Assembly (NCBI RefSeq): GCF_028692895.1
Contig: NZ_JAQUWN010000029.1
Location: forward strand, 1 to 42,677
Reading direction: 5' to 3'
Length of the DNA stretch: 42,677 nt
Source of the DNA: Pseudodesulfovibrio sp.
GTDB lineage: Bacteria > Desulfobacterota > Desulfovibrionia > Desulfovibrionales > Desulfovibrionaceae
Made by a program: the position numbers and the translations under genes. Below are positions 7,920 through 15,745 of this stretch, piece after piece. Position 1 is the stretch's first letter. Each line of letters begins with the position of its first letter. The notes under the pieces are model-generated. The model was not told where the DNA came from, ran no database searches, and was given only the letters and a program-made list of their open reading frames with translations.

Positions 7920-9275
7920 TCAGGCGGCCCGCGCTTCCGCCTGCCGGAGCACGCGGCGCACGAACCAGAAGGATACCAGGGCGGCGGCCCATACGATGGC
8001 CGCGATGGAAAGCCACAGGGCCAGGGTGCCGCAGCCCATCCGGCCCACCAGGAGGGTGAAGAGCAGCCAGGGCGCGGCCACCTGGCGGCTTACGCCCATC
8101 CAGATGGCGAAGAGCGGGCGCTGCATGCCCTGGAGCGCGGCAGTGGAGACCGAGATGATCACGTAGCCGTAGAGGACGAAGGCGTCCACGCGCAGGTACT
8201 CCGCGCCCACCGCCACCACGGCCGGGTCGGCGGTGGTCAGGCGCATCAGCGGCTCGGCGAAGAGCCCGAGCGGCACGCAGAGCGGGATGAGCAGCCACGC
8301 GCCGTAGCGCAGGCAGTGGGCCAGGGTCTCGCGGATGCGCTCCGGCCTGCCCGCCCCGAAGTTCTGGGCCGTGACGGTCAGGGCCGCCACGTTCAGGCCG
8401 ATGGCGGGCATGAGGATGACCTGGTCGATGCGGGTGGCGATGCCGAAGGCGGCCGAGGCCGCCGGGCCGAACCGGGAGACGAAGCGGAAGATGACGAAGA
8501 ACCCGAGGGCGATGGTCATGAAGTTGAGGGAGGCCGGGAATCCCTGGTGGGCGATCCGGCCGTAGATGCGCGGCCGGGGGATCAGGTTGCGGCCCCGGTC
8601 GGTCGCGAGCAGGCCGGTGCGCCGGGCCTTGAAGCCCAGGTAGACCGCCCCGGCGGCCTGGAGCAGGACCGTGGCCCAGGCCACCCCGGCCAGTCCCATG
8701 GCGGGCAGGCCAAAGCCGCCGTATATGAACCACGGGTCGAGCCCGAGGTTGAGCAGGGCGGTGGCCACCAGGACGTTGCGGAAGCTCTTCGTGTCGCCCC
8801 TGGATTGGAGCACGGCGTTGAAGAGGTAGAGGAACACCGTGGCCGCGTTGCAGGCGAAGATGGGGTTCATGTAGGCCAGGCAGGTGGCCAGGTACGGCCC
8901 CTCGGCCCCGAGCCAGGCGAAGATGGGCGGCGAGAAGGCCAGGCCGAACCAGGCCAGGGCGGCCGAGACCAGCACGCCGAACCCGAGCATCTGCACGGCG
9001 GTGAGGGATGCGCGTTCGCGCTCGCCCCTGCCCAGGGCCGCGCCCATGAGCGCGGTGGAGCCGGTGGCGATGCCGCCGGCGATGGAGGTGATGACGAAGA
9101 AGACCGGCAGGGAGAGCGACAGGGCTGCCACGGCCTGGGTGTCGATGCGCGCGGCCCACATGGTGTCGGCCAGGTTGAACATGGTGTGGGAGAAGAATCC
9201 CACCGAGGCGGGCACGGCCACCTGGCGGATGACGTCGGGCACGGGCCGCCGGGTCAGGTCGGTGGTGTCGGTCAC
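7920..9275 (-). CDS. MATE-family efflux transporter
   Basis: This 451-residue integral membrane protein has about twelve hydrophobic segments in two similar halves, as in multidrug and toxic compound exporters driven by H+ or Na+. Typical stretches are VAVPASVGFFSHTMFNLADT near the N-terminus and NFGAGRPERIRET after the sixth or seventh helix. The reading frame extends upstream to an ATG at 9440, but that leader has no family character. A GTG at 9275, preceded by AGGAG at seven bases, is the likely start. It ends 86 bases before glmU, so the two may share a transcript. The substrate cannot be deduced. Confidence 0.92.
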   Translation of the reverse strand: MTDTTDLTRRPVPDVIRQVAVPASVGFFSHTMFNLADTMWAARIDTQAVAALSLSLPVFFVITSIAGGIATGSTALMGAALGRGERERASLTAVQMLGFGVLVSAALAWFGLAFSPPIFAWLGAEGPYLATCLAYMNPIFACNAATVFLYLFNAVLQSRGDTKSFRNVLVATALLNLGLDPWFIYGGFGLPAMGLAGVAWATVLLQAAGAVYLGFKARRTGLLATDRGRNLIPRPRIYGRIAHQGFPASLNFMTIALGFFVIFRFVSRFGPAASAAFGIATRIDQVILMPAIGLNVAALTVTAQNFGAGRPERIRETLAHCLRYGAWLLIPLCVPLGLFAEPLMRLTTADPAVVAVGAEYLRVDAFVLYGYVIISVSTAALQGMQRPLFAIWMGVSRQVAAPWLLFTLLVGRMGCGTLALWLSIAAIVWAAALVSFWFVRRVLRQAEARAA

Positions 9276-9389
9276 GGTCGTTCTCCTGGACGTCGAGTCT
9301 GCCGCAGACCGGCCCGCAAGTACAGCGGAGATCGGCCCGTTGGCGCGCGCCGGTGCGGGACAGGCGGGGGCGGAAGAAGCCTCCGGCGG

Positions 9390-9421
9390 CTCAAGAACCT
9401 TTTGGGAAAAAGGTTCTTGAG
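9390..9421. repeat. Inverted repeat (long hairpin) upstream of the MATE gene
   Basis: CTCAAGAACCTTTT at 9390-9403 is repeated in inverted orientation at 9408-9421 around a 4-base loop. On the minus strand it is followed by CCGCCGGAGGC, a string also seen within the dispersed repeat near 15.5 kb (15535-15545). There is no T run, so it is more likely an intergenic repeat than a terminator. It lies in the 306-base gap between the MATE gene and the DRTGG gene, which otherwise holds only the terminator at 9525-9560. Confidence 0.7.
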
Positions 9422-9524
9422 AATCTCCAAAACCTTCCATCTCCGCTTTGCTGGGGAGGGCTTGGGGGTTGGGCTTTTCCCTGAATCGACGCCCGTTGTC
9501 CCTTCTTGCGGATGTTGCGCAAAG

Positions 9525-9560
9525 AAAACGGGCCGGGAGCGTTTGCTCTCGGCCCGTTTT
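9525..9560 (-). terminator. Terminator after the DRTGG gene
   Basis: AAAACGGGCCGGGAGC and its near-complement form a strong stem around a 4-base loop, with T runs on both sides. It lies 22 bases downstream of the minus-strand stop codon at 9582. Confidence 0.9.
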
Positions 9561-9581
9561 GCGTCGTTGTCGCGGCTCTGG

Positions 9582-10646
9582 CTATTTCAGGCCGAGTTCC
9601 TTGCGCAGGGTCTGGAAGTCGATGTTGGAGGCCACCAGCTCCGCGCCCTGCTTGATCTTGATGGCGTCGCGCAGCTTGTGGCGGGAGAGGATGTCGTCCA
9701 TCTTCTTGGCCACGGTGAAGGTGTCCTCGCGGACCATGATGATCGGCGTTTCCAGTACCTCGGAGCGGGTCAGGATGATGTCGTTGGGGTAGAGGTTGCC
9801 GGTCAGGACCAGGCAGGGGCAGTCGCCTTCCAGCGCCACCAGTTGCACGTCCGAGCGGTCGCCGCCCACGATGATGGCCGAGTTTTTCTTCTTGCGGAAG
9901 TGGGTCATGAAGTTCTCCACCTGCATGGTGCCGATGAGGAACGACTCCACCACACGTTCGCTCTTGTTGTGGGCCGAGATGATCTTGCCGCCCAGCCGGT
10001 CGGCCAGGTCGCGCACCTTGATGGCCCCCATGAGCGGGTCGCGCGGGATGACGCCCAGGACGCGCACGCCCTTCTTCTCCAGCGCCGGGCCCAGGAGCTG
10101 GCTGATCTCGTCCATGAACTGGGGCGGGACGTCGTTGAGGATGACCCCGGCCAGCAGGTCGCCGAGCTGTTCCTTCATGACCATCAGGTAGTCGTACTTC
10201 AGCTCCTTCTGGAACCGGTCGATGACGATGGTCTTGATGCCGAGCTTGCGCACCACGGAGATGGCGTCGGTGTCGCAGTACTTGCCGGAGTACATGGAGC
10301 CGGAACCGGCCACCAGGGTGATGTCCTTGTCCTCGGAGATGGTCTTGTAGCTCTCGACGATCTTGTCCAGCAGCCCTTCGACGCTGCCGGTGAAGGCCTT
10401 GACCTTGAAGTCCTGGGTGACCACCACGGGGGTGACCAGCTCCGGGTCGGCCTCCAGGCCGAGCACGTCCTGGACAAAGGCCGCGTCCTCGTCGCCGAGC
10501 TTGCCGCCGATCTCCATGGGCATGGCTCCGACCGGCTTCATGTAGCCGACGTTGAAGCCTTCCTTCTGAAATTTGAGGCCCAGGCCCATGATGATCATGT
10601 TCTTGCCCGAGTAGCCGGTGGTCGAGCCGATATAGAGTCCAGCCAT
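9582..10646 (-). CDS. Phosphotransacetylase-like protein (P-loop AAA_26 plus DRTGG domain)
   Basis: The 354-residue protein starts MAGLYIGSTTGYSGKNM, a P-loop of the dethiobiotin-synthetase-like type, and has a DRTGG-type domain from about residue 210. These are the two N-terminal domains of long Pta proteins, but the acetyltransferase domain itself is missing, so it should not convert acetyl-CoA to acetyl phosphate. GAGGAGG precedes the ATG. It follows the ADP-forming acyl-CoA synthetase gene by 86 bases on the same strand, with no clear terminator between, so the two probably form an operon. A regulatory or nucleotide-sensing role in acyl-CoA metabolism is inference. Confidence 0.85.
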   Translation of the reverse strand: MAGLYIGSTTGYSGKNMIIMGLGLKFQKEGFNVGYMKPVGAMPMEIGGKLGDEDAAFVQDVLGLEADPELVTPVVVTQDFKVKAFTGSVEGLLDKIVESYKTISEDKDITLVAGSGSMYSGKYCDTDAISVVRKLGIKTIVIDRFQKELKYDYLMVMKEQLGDLLAGVILNDVPPQFMDEISQLLGPALEKKGVRVLGVIPRDPLMGAIKVRDLADRLGGKIISAHNKSERVVESFLIGTMQVENFMTHFRKKKNSAIIVGGDRSDVQLVALEGDCPCLVLTGNLYPNDIILTRSEVLETPIIMVREDTFTVAKKMDDILSRHKLRDAIKIKQGAELVASNIDFQTLRKELGLK

Positions 10647-10732
10647 GCCTTGATTCCTCCTCAACTGTGACGGGCCCGCCGGGCGGCGCCCCATCCTGTT
10701 TTCGTATCCCAGACCGATGAAAAAGCCAAGGG

Positions 10733-12835
10733 TCAGCCGATGGTCAGCCGCAGGTCGGCCACCAGGGCCCCTTCGGCGTCCACCAGGACCGGGTCGAGCT
10801 CCGCCTCGCGGATCTCCGGAAAATCCGTGGCCATCTGCGACATGGACAGCAGGATGTCCTCGATGGCCGCCAGCTTGACCGCCGCGCCGCCGCGCGCGCC
10901 CTGGAGCAGCGGGAACGACTTGATCTCGCGCACGATGTCCTGGGCGTCCTGGAGGGTCAGCGGGGCCAGGCGGTGGCTGACGTCGTGCAGCACCTCGGCC
11001 GACGGGCCGGCGATGCAAAAAGAAATGAGCGGCCCGAACTGCGGGTCCTGGGTGAAGCGGACCACCACCTCCATGGCCCTGACCGGGCCCATGGCCTGGA
11101 CCAGGCAGCCCGCGATGTAGGCGTCGGGCCGCTTGCGCTGGGCGCGGATGGTGATGTCGAGCCACGCCTTGCGCAGTTCGTTCGGGTCGCGCAGGTTCAC
11201 GGCCACGCCGTCCACGTCGCGGCGGCTCGGGATGTGCGGCGAGACGATCTTGAGGGCCACGGGGTAGCCGATCTTCTTGGCCGCGCGCACGGCCTGCTCG
11301 CTGGTGCGCACCAGGCGCGACTCGGGCACGGGCAGTTCGTAGGCCATGGCCACGTCCATGGCGTCGGCAAAGGGCAGCTCCTGGAGCCCGAGCTTGCGCG
11401 CCTGGCGCAGGACGTGCTTGGCCCTCCCCACGTCGCGGCGGAAGCAGACCTCCACCGGGTAGGGGCGGTCCAGCCAGCGCCGGTGGGCCAGCATGGCCGA
11501 GATGGCGCGCACGGCGGGCTCGGGATAGCCGTAGCAGGGGATGCCCGCCTTGATGAGCAGGTCCCGGCCGGGCCCGATGCGCATGGCGCCCATGAAGCAG
11601 GTGAAAATCGGCTTGTCGCACCCCTCGGCCACCTCGATGATGGTCCGGGCCGTCTCCTCGATCCGGGCCGAGGCCGTGGGTGTGAGCAGGGCCAGCACGG
11701 CGTGGGTGAACTCGTCCGCCACCACGGCCTCCAGGGCGGCGCGGTAGCGCTCGGCCGGGGCGTCGCCGATGATGTCGATGGGGTTGTAGATGGCGGCGAA
11801 GGGCGGCAGGGCGGCGGTCAGGGCCTCCAGGGTCTTCTGGGACGGACGGGGCAGGTTCAGGCCCGCGCCCTCGCAGGCGTCGGCCGCCAGGATGCCGGGG
11901 CCGCCGGAATTGGTGACCACGGCCAGGTTCGGCCCGGCGGGCAGCGGCTGCTCGGCGAAGGCCCTGGCCAGGTCGAAGAGCTCCTCCAGGTCGTGGACCT
12001 CGATGATGCCCGACTGCCGGAAGGCGGCGGTGGAGGCCGCCAGGTTCCCGGCCATGGAGCCGGTGTGGCTCGACGTGGCGCGCGCGCCGGCCCGGGTGGT
12101 GCCCGCCTTGATCATGATGACCGGCTTCTTCTCCGTGACCAGGCGCGCCTTTCGCAGGAATTTTTCGCCGTCGTCCACGCTCTCCAGGTAGCCGATGATG
12201 ACCTTGGTGTCCGGGTCGTCGCCCAGGGCCTCGATCATGTCCGCCTCGGACACGCCCGCCTTGTTGCCCAGGGAGATGAACTTGGAGAACCCGAGGTTCT
12301 CGCCGTCGGCCCAGTCCAGGATGGCCGAGCAGAGCGCGCCCGACTGGGAGAAGAAGGCGATGGACCCCTCGGACGGAAAGGCCTGTGCGATGGTGGCGTT
12401 CAGGCCGCATTTGGTGTTGATGAGCCCGAGCGAGTTGGGGCCGAGCAGGGTGATGTCCCGGCGCCGGGCCAGCTCGGCCATGGCCGTCTCCAGCTCGAAA
12501 CCGTCGCGCCCGGTCTCGCGGAATCCGGCGGTGATGATGCAGATGGCCCCGACCCTGGCGTCGGCCAGCTCAACCATGGCCTCAAGAACCTGCTCGCGCG
12601 GCAGGACGATGACGGCCAGGTCCGGGGGCGCGGGCAGGGCCGCAGCGCGCTCGTAGACCCTGAGCCCCTCGATTTCGCCTCCCGCGGGATTGACGGGGTA
12701 CAATTTACCCTTGTACCCTGCGCGGATGAGGTTCGAAAGGATCAAGTGGCCGAGTTTTGCGGGATTTCTCGACGCGCCGACAACGGCGATGGAGTCGGGA
12801 TCGAGCAGGGCGCGGAAACGGGTGCCGGAAAGCAT
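10733..12835 (-). CDS. ADP-forming acetate/acyl-CoA synthetase (fused alpha and beta subunits)
   Basis: Members of this family interconvert acyl-CoA, ADP and phosphate with acid, CoA and ATP, conserving energy by substrate-level phosphorylation. The 700-residue protein has an N-terminal CoA-binding Rossmann domain (DPDSIAVVGASRNP at 12-25), succinyl-CoA-synthetase-like domains with LLGPNSLGLIN and SQSGALCSAILDWA, the SSHTGSMAGN segment that carries the likely phosphohistidine, and a C-terminal ATP-grasp domain (from about residue 470, ending DPVLVDAEGALVADLRL). Fusion of alpha and beta halves is common in bacteria. The substrate (acetate, propionate or a branched acid) cannot be read from sequence. 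A lysine acetyltransferase of the Pat type can have a similar core, but no GNAT domain is present. Confidence 0.9.
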   Translation of the reverse strand: MLSGTRFRALLDPDSIAVVGASRNPAKLGHLILSNLIRAGYKGKLYPVNPAGGEIEGLRVYERAAALPAPPDLAVIVLPREQVLEAMVELADARVGAICIITAGFRETGRDGFELETAMAELARRRDITLLGPNSLGLINTKCGLNATIAQAFPSEGSIAFFSQSGALCSAILDWADGENLGFSKFISLGNKAGVSEADMIEALGDDPDTKVIIGYLESVDDGEKFLRKARLVTEKKPVIMIKAGTTRAGARATSSHTGSMAGNLAASTAAFRQSGIIEVHDLEELFDLARAFAEQPLPAGPNLAVVTNSGGPGILAADACEGAGLNLPRPSQKTLEALTAALPPFAAIYNPIDIIGDAPAERYRAALEAVVADEFTHAVLALLTPTASARIEETARTIIEVAEGCDKPIFTCFMGAMRIGPGRDLLIKAGIPCYGYPEPAVRAISAMLAHRRWLDRPYPVEVCFRRDVGRAKHVLRQARKLGLQELPFADAMDVAMAYELPVPESRLVRTSEQAVRAAKKIGYPVALKIVSPHIPSRRDVDGVAVNLRDPNELRKAWLDITIRAQRKRPDAYIAGCLVQAMGPVRAMEVVVRFTQDPQFGPLISFCIAGPSAEVLHDVSHRLAPLTLQDAQDIVREIKSFPLLQGARGGAAVKLAAIEDILLSMSQMATDFPEIREAELDPVLVDAEGALVADLRLTIG

Positions 12836-12853
12836 GGACCTCGGAGGGGTTGA

Positions 12854-13537
12854 ATGAATGTAATTGGCCTGCAAGAGTGTATTCACCATAGGTTTGACCA
12901 AGTCAAGCTCCTGGAGACCGCCCTGACGCACAGTTCCTACGCCAATGAACGGGAGGTCAACGCCGACAACGAGCGGCTTGAGTTCCTGGGCGATGCCGTA
13001 TTGGAGCTGTGCGTGTCCGAAGAGGGGTTCAAGCGGTTCCCGGAAGCGCCGGAGGGGCAGTTGACGCGCATCCGCTCGCAACTGGTCAAGGAGAAGAGCC
13101 TGGCCGCCATCGCGCGCGAGCTGGAGCTGGACCGCCACGTCCTGCTCGGCCGGGGCGAGGAACAGCAGGGAGGACGCGACCGCGACGCCCTGCTGGCCGA
13201 CGCCTTCGAGGCCGTGCTGGGCGCGGTGTTCCTGGACGCCGGGTTCGAGGCGGCCAAGGGCGTGATCCTGCGCATCTTCGCGGACCGCTGGCCCGAGCCG
13301 TCCTCCCTCACCGAGGTCAAGGACTACAAGAGCCGGCTGCAGGAGGTGGCCCAGGAGCGGTTCCGCGACCGCCCGGTCTACGTCCTGTCCGGCACGCGCG
13401 GACCCGAGCACGAGAAGATCTTCATCGTGGACGCCACCCTGCCCGCCGGCGAGGTGTTTCGAGGCGAGGGCACCGGCGTCAAGCGCGCCGAGCAGGAAGC
13501 GGCCCGGCAGGCCCTGGTCTACCTCGACGACGAATAG
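12854..13537 (+). CDS. rnc: Ribonuclease III
   Basis: RNase III cleaves double-stranded RNA during rRNA maturation and mRNA processing. The 227-residue protein has the signature NERLEFLGDAVLEL at 39-52, a second acidic cluster in DALLADAFEAVLGAVFLD near residue 112-129, and a C-terminal double-stranded RNA-binding domain (about 157-225, with DYKSRLQEVAQER and AEQEAARQAL). The ATG at 12854 has CGGAGG upstream. It is divergent from the acyl-CoA synthetase gene with only 18 bases between the two start codons. Confidence 0.96.
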   Translation: MNVIGLQECIHHRFDQVKLLETALTHSSYANEREVNADNERLEFLGDAVLELCVSEEGFKRFPEAPEGQLTRIRSQLVKEKSLAAIARELELDRHVLLGRGEEQQGGRDRDALLADAFEAVLGAVFLDAGFEAAKGVILRIFADRWPEPSSLTEVKDYKSRLQEVAQERFRDRPVYVLSGTRGPEHEKIFIVDATLPAGEVFRGEGTGVKRAEQEAARQALVYLDDE

Positions 13538-13561
13538 CCGTTCCCGAAAAACGGCAAACGA

Positions 13562-13606
13562 CCGGAATCGACCCGGCAGCCGCGCGGGCTGCCGGGATGG
13601 ATTCCG
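13562..13606. terminator. Hairpin between convergent rnc and flagellin genes
   Basis: Nested inverted repeats are present: CCGGAATC pairs with GATTCCG, and inside them CCCGGCAGC pairs with GCTGCCGGG. The position between two convergent stop codons suggests termination in both directions. There is no T run, so it may need Rho or act as an mRNA 3' stabiliser. Confidence 0.6.
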
Positions 13607-13643
13607 ATCGTCTTCAGTCGATGTGCCTGAGGGGCGTCTGCGA

Positions 13644-14579
13644 CTAGCCGCCGATGAGCTGCATGGCCATCCTGGGCAGGGAGTTGGCCTGGGCGAGCAT
13701 GGCGACCGCGGACTGGGTGAGGATCTGGTTGCGGACGAACTCCGTCATTTCCTGGGCCACGTCCACGTCGGAGATGCGGGACTCGGCGGCCGAAAGGTTC
13801 TCGGCCTGGATTTCCAGGTTGGTGATGGTGTTCTCCAGCCGGTTCTGCATGGAGCCGAGGTTGGCGCGGATCTTGTCCTTGGAGATGATGGCCTGGTTCA
13901 GGGCCTCCATGGCGGCCTGGGCCAGCGCCTGGGTGGAGATGGACTTGCCCGCGTTGATCTCCTCGCTGGTGGCGCCGGACTTGGCCGAGGCGTCCATGCC
14001 GAGGCCGAAGGCGGAGGCCGTCGCGCCCTGGATGGCGATGTAGTAGTAGTCCTCGGACGAGTCGTTGCCGGTGCCGAAGTGGATCTTCAGCGGACCGGTG
14101 GAGTACAGGCCGTGCCCGTTGTGCGGGTTTTGGGCCGCGCCGAGGTCGCCGGAAAGATTGCCGTTGAGCAGGTAAATGCCGTTGAAGTCCGTGGCGTGCG
14201 CGATTCGGCTGATTTCCGAGGACATGGCCTGGTATTCCGAATCGATGATGAGCCGCTGGTCGGAGTTGTAGGTGCCGGTGGACGCCTGCATGGCCAGCTC
14301 TTTCATCCGGATGAGCTTTTCATCGATGACCTGGAGCGCGCCGTCGGCAGTCTGGATCAGCGAGATGGCGTCGTTGGCGTTGCGGATGCCCTGGTGCAGG
14401 GAGTTGATCTCCGAGCGCATGAGCTCCCGGATGGCCAGCCCGGCCGCGTCGTCGGCGGCGGTGTCCACGCGCAGGCCGGACGAAAGCCGCCTGGTCGAAG
14501 TGCTGAGGCGGCCATAGTGTTCCGTCAGGTTCCTCTGGGCGTTCATCGCCATGAGGTTGTGGTTGATGACTAAAGACAT
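13644..14579 (-). CDS. fliC: Flagellin
   Basis: Flagellin is the filament subunit, exported through the flagellar type III apparatus. The 311-residue protein has the conserved N-terminal helix region (MSLVINHNLMAMNAQRN, then RLSSGLRVDTAADDAAGLAI) and the C-terminal D0/D1 helices (ENLSAAESRISDVDVAQEM, ending MAMQLIGG). The central variable part (about 135-195) is short, so the D2/D3 outer domains are small. GGAGG lies six bases before the ATG and a -24/-12 promoter lies 46-62 bases upstream of it. It is the only flagellin gene in the window and is separated from flgE by 1.2 kb without genes. Confidence 0.96.
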   Translation of the reverse strand: MSLVINHNLMAMNAQRNLTEHYGRLSTSTRRLSSGLRVDTAADDAAGLAIRELMRSEINSLHQGIRNANDAISLIQTADGALQVIDEKLIRMKELAMQASTGTYNSDQRLIIDSEYQAMSSEISRIAHATDFNGIYLLNGNLSGDLGAAQNPHNGHGLYSTGPLKIHFGTGNDSSEDYYYIAIQGATASAFGLGMDASAKSGATSEEINAGKSISTQALAQAAMEALNQAIISKDKIRANLGSMQNRLENTITNLEIQAENLSAAESRISDVDVAQEMTEFVRNQILTQSAVAMLAQANSLPRMAMQLIGG

Positions 14580-14624
14580 TTGAACCCTCCTTGTTCAATC
14601 GGGAAATCCATTTGCGCTTTGTTA

Positions 14625-14641
14625 AGCAGCAAACATGCCAA
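14625..14641 (-). promoter_or_regulatory. Sigma-54 promoter of flagellin
   Basis: On the minus strand TTGGCATG-TTTG-CTGCT matches the -24/-12 consensus (TGGCACG-N4-TTGCA), with GG and GC separated by the required ten bases. The predicted transcript start near 14614 leaves a 35-base leader with a good ribosome binding site. Flagellin genes are often transcribed by this sigma factor or by sigma-28; the spacing favours sigma-54 here. Confidence 0.75.
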
Positions 14642-14666
14642 CTTAATATTATTAAGTAATATTAAG
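14642..14666. repeat. AT-rich perfect palindrome adjoining the flagellin -24 box
   Basis: CTTAATATTA at 14642-14651 and its exact complement TAATATTAAG at 14657-14666 flank a 5-base spacer. It directly adjoins the -24 element, in a genome where such AT-rich DNA is rare. It may be a protein-binding site or a DNA-bending element. Confidence 0.8.
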
Positions 14667-14827
14667 ATATTGAGTTTCTAAATTAAGTCTAGAGGGTGGT
14701 TTTTTCCCAGGGTGGAGGGGGAGTGGGTGGGTGGCACGTCAAGGGTTTGTCGGGTGGAAAAGGTAAAAGTTGCCCCCTTGGCGGGGGCGACTTTTTGTTA
14801 AGATGAAAGGGGAGAGGAGAGAGGGAA

Positions 14828-14927
14828 GGGGGAGGAAAGGCAAGCAGTAGCCTGGAAGTCCGGCCAGAGCCGGGGGAAGCGTTCGCTTCCCCCTCCAAGC
14901 TTTTTGAATGCCCTGCGCGGGCGGCGC
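14828..14927 (-). repeat. Dispersed intergenic repeat A, copy 1
   Basis: Read on the minus strand, this roughly 100-base segment (CCCGCGC, GGGC, CAAAAAG, TGGAGGGGGAAGCG, CGCTTCCCCCGGCT, then GCCTTTCC) closely matches 29293-29390 on the plus strand. The core contains a hairpin GGGGGAAGCG/CGCTTCCCCC. It lies in the gap between flagellin and flgE. Confidence 0.8.
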
Positions 14928-15203
14928 TTTTTTTGCTGGGCCAAAAAAAGAAGCAAAAAAAGGCCCTTGCGGGTAGCTTGGCCGCCGACGTGTTGCGTCG
15001 CCAAACATCCGATCCAAGCGGGACGGCTCCATCTCTCGGAAAAGTATAGTGCCGTTCCTCCGCGAAAATTCGTAGACTGCACCTAACCGTCCGGGTGGCC
15101 ACACAGAGCCGCCTTACCCGCTTGGTCGGCTGCTAAGCGCCGGAACACAGGGCTGGATTTGGCAAATTAACTCAGACGAACTACGGTCCCGGACGATTTT
15201 CTT

Positions 15204-15266
15204 GGGCTCCTGCTTTTGCGAGTGTCCGGGCTCCGGCTTCTGCGAATGATCGGGCTTTTGCTTGCC
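15204..15266. repeat. Imperfect 24-base tandem repeat
   Basis: Units beginning GGGCTCC recur at 15204 and 15228 with about three quarters identity, and a shorter degenerate unit begins GGGCTTTTGC at 15252. No function is evident. Confidence 0.5.
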
Positions 15267-15411
15267 GCAGCGGCATTCCTGCAAGCGCCTACAATGCAGC
15301 CCTGCGGCCAGGCGGCTTAGAAGCTGACCAAACGGCCGGAGCGGCTTTTCGCAGCCTTGGAGCTTTTCTATTTTGGCGACTTGGCTGCGGGAGTGGAGGC
15401 CGTTTGGATCA

Positions 15412-15580
15412 GCTTCTTGCCCCGTGGACGGGGCGGGGGGCGGGGCACACCCAGGAGCGGTTTTTGCTTACTTTTGGGCGCTCTGGTCCAAAAGTAAGTC
15501 GCGCCTTCAGGGCGCGAAACCTCCCGATAAAGTCCCGCCGGAGGCGGCTCCTTTTTCGCCTTTCGCCTTTTGCCTTTCGC
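15412..15580 (+). repeat. Dispersed intergenic repeat B, copy 1
   Basis: About 165 bases match the minus strand of 22880-23040 at roughly 80 percent by eye. Shared blocks include TTGCCCCGTGG, CGGGGCG, AGCGGTTTT, TGGGCGCTC, AAAAG, GTCCCGCCG, CGGCTCCTT and TCGCCTTTCGCC. Both copies are intergenic and in opposite orientation. Confidence 0.8.
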
Positions 15581-15624
15581 CTTTCCTCTTCCTGCCTTTC
15601 CCGCATTTCCGATTCCCAAAATGC

Positions 15625-15655
15625 AAACGGCCCGGCAGTTGCTGCCGGGCCGTTT
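15625..15655 (-). terminator. Terminator of the fliK-flgD-flgE operon
   Basis: A perfect 14-base stem (AAACGGCCCGGCAG) closes on a 3-base loop, and on the minus strand it is followed by TTTGCATTTT. It lies about 90 bases past the flgE stop codon. Confidence 0.85.
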
Positions 15656-15745
15656 CGCTTTCGTTGCCCCACGCGGGTCAGACGCGGGGCGCTTGGAGAA
15701 GGAGTCTATCAGTATGGGTTGGTACTTAAGACCTTTCTTAACAGG

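Larger units (their letters stand above)
14580..15624. other. Gene-free region of about 1 kb between flagellin and flgE
   Basis: Apart from the flagellin promoter, an AT-rich palindrome, two dispersed repeats and an imperfect 24-base tandem repeat, I see no credible gene. Open frames here have low-complexity composition, lack ribosome binding sites and overlap the repeats. Between about 14690 and 14830 the plus strand is unusually G-rich (runs of GGG and GGGG), and 15510-15600 contains C- and T-rich strings. Base composition is unlike that of the coding regions on either side. Confidence 0.7.

Noticed and set aside
14597-14625. Possible sigma-28 promoter before flagellin (TTAA and CCCGATTG)
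   Set aside because: The transcript would start within the ribosome binding site, and the sigma-54 match upstream fits better.
14904-15086. Plus-strand open frame of 60 codons rich in R, K and C
   Set aside because: It overlaps repeat A, has no ribosome binding site and looks like a by-product of the repeat.
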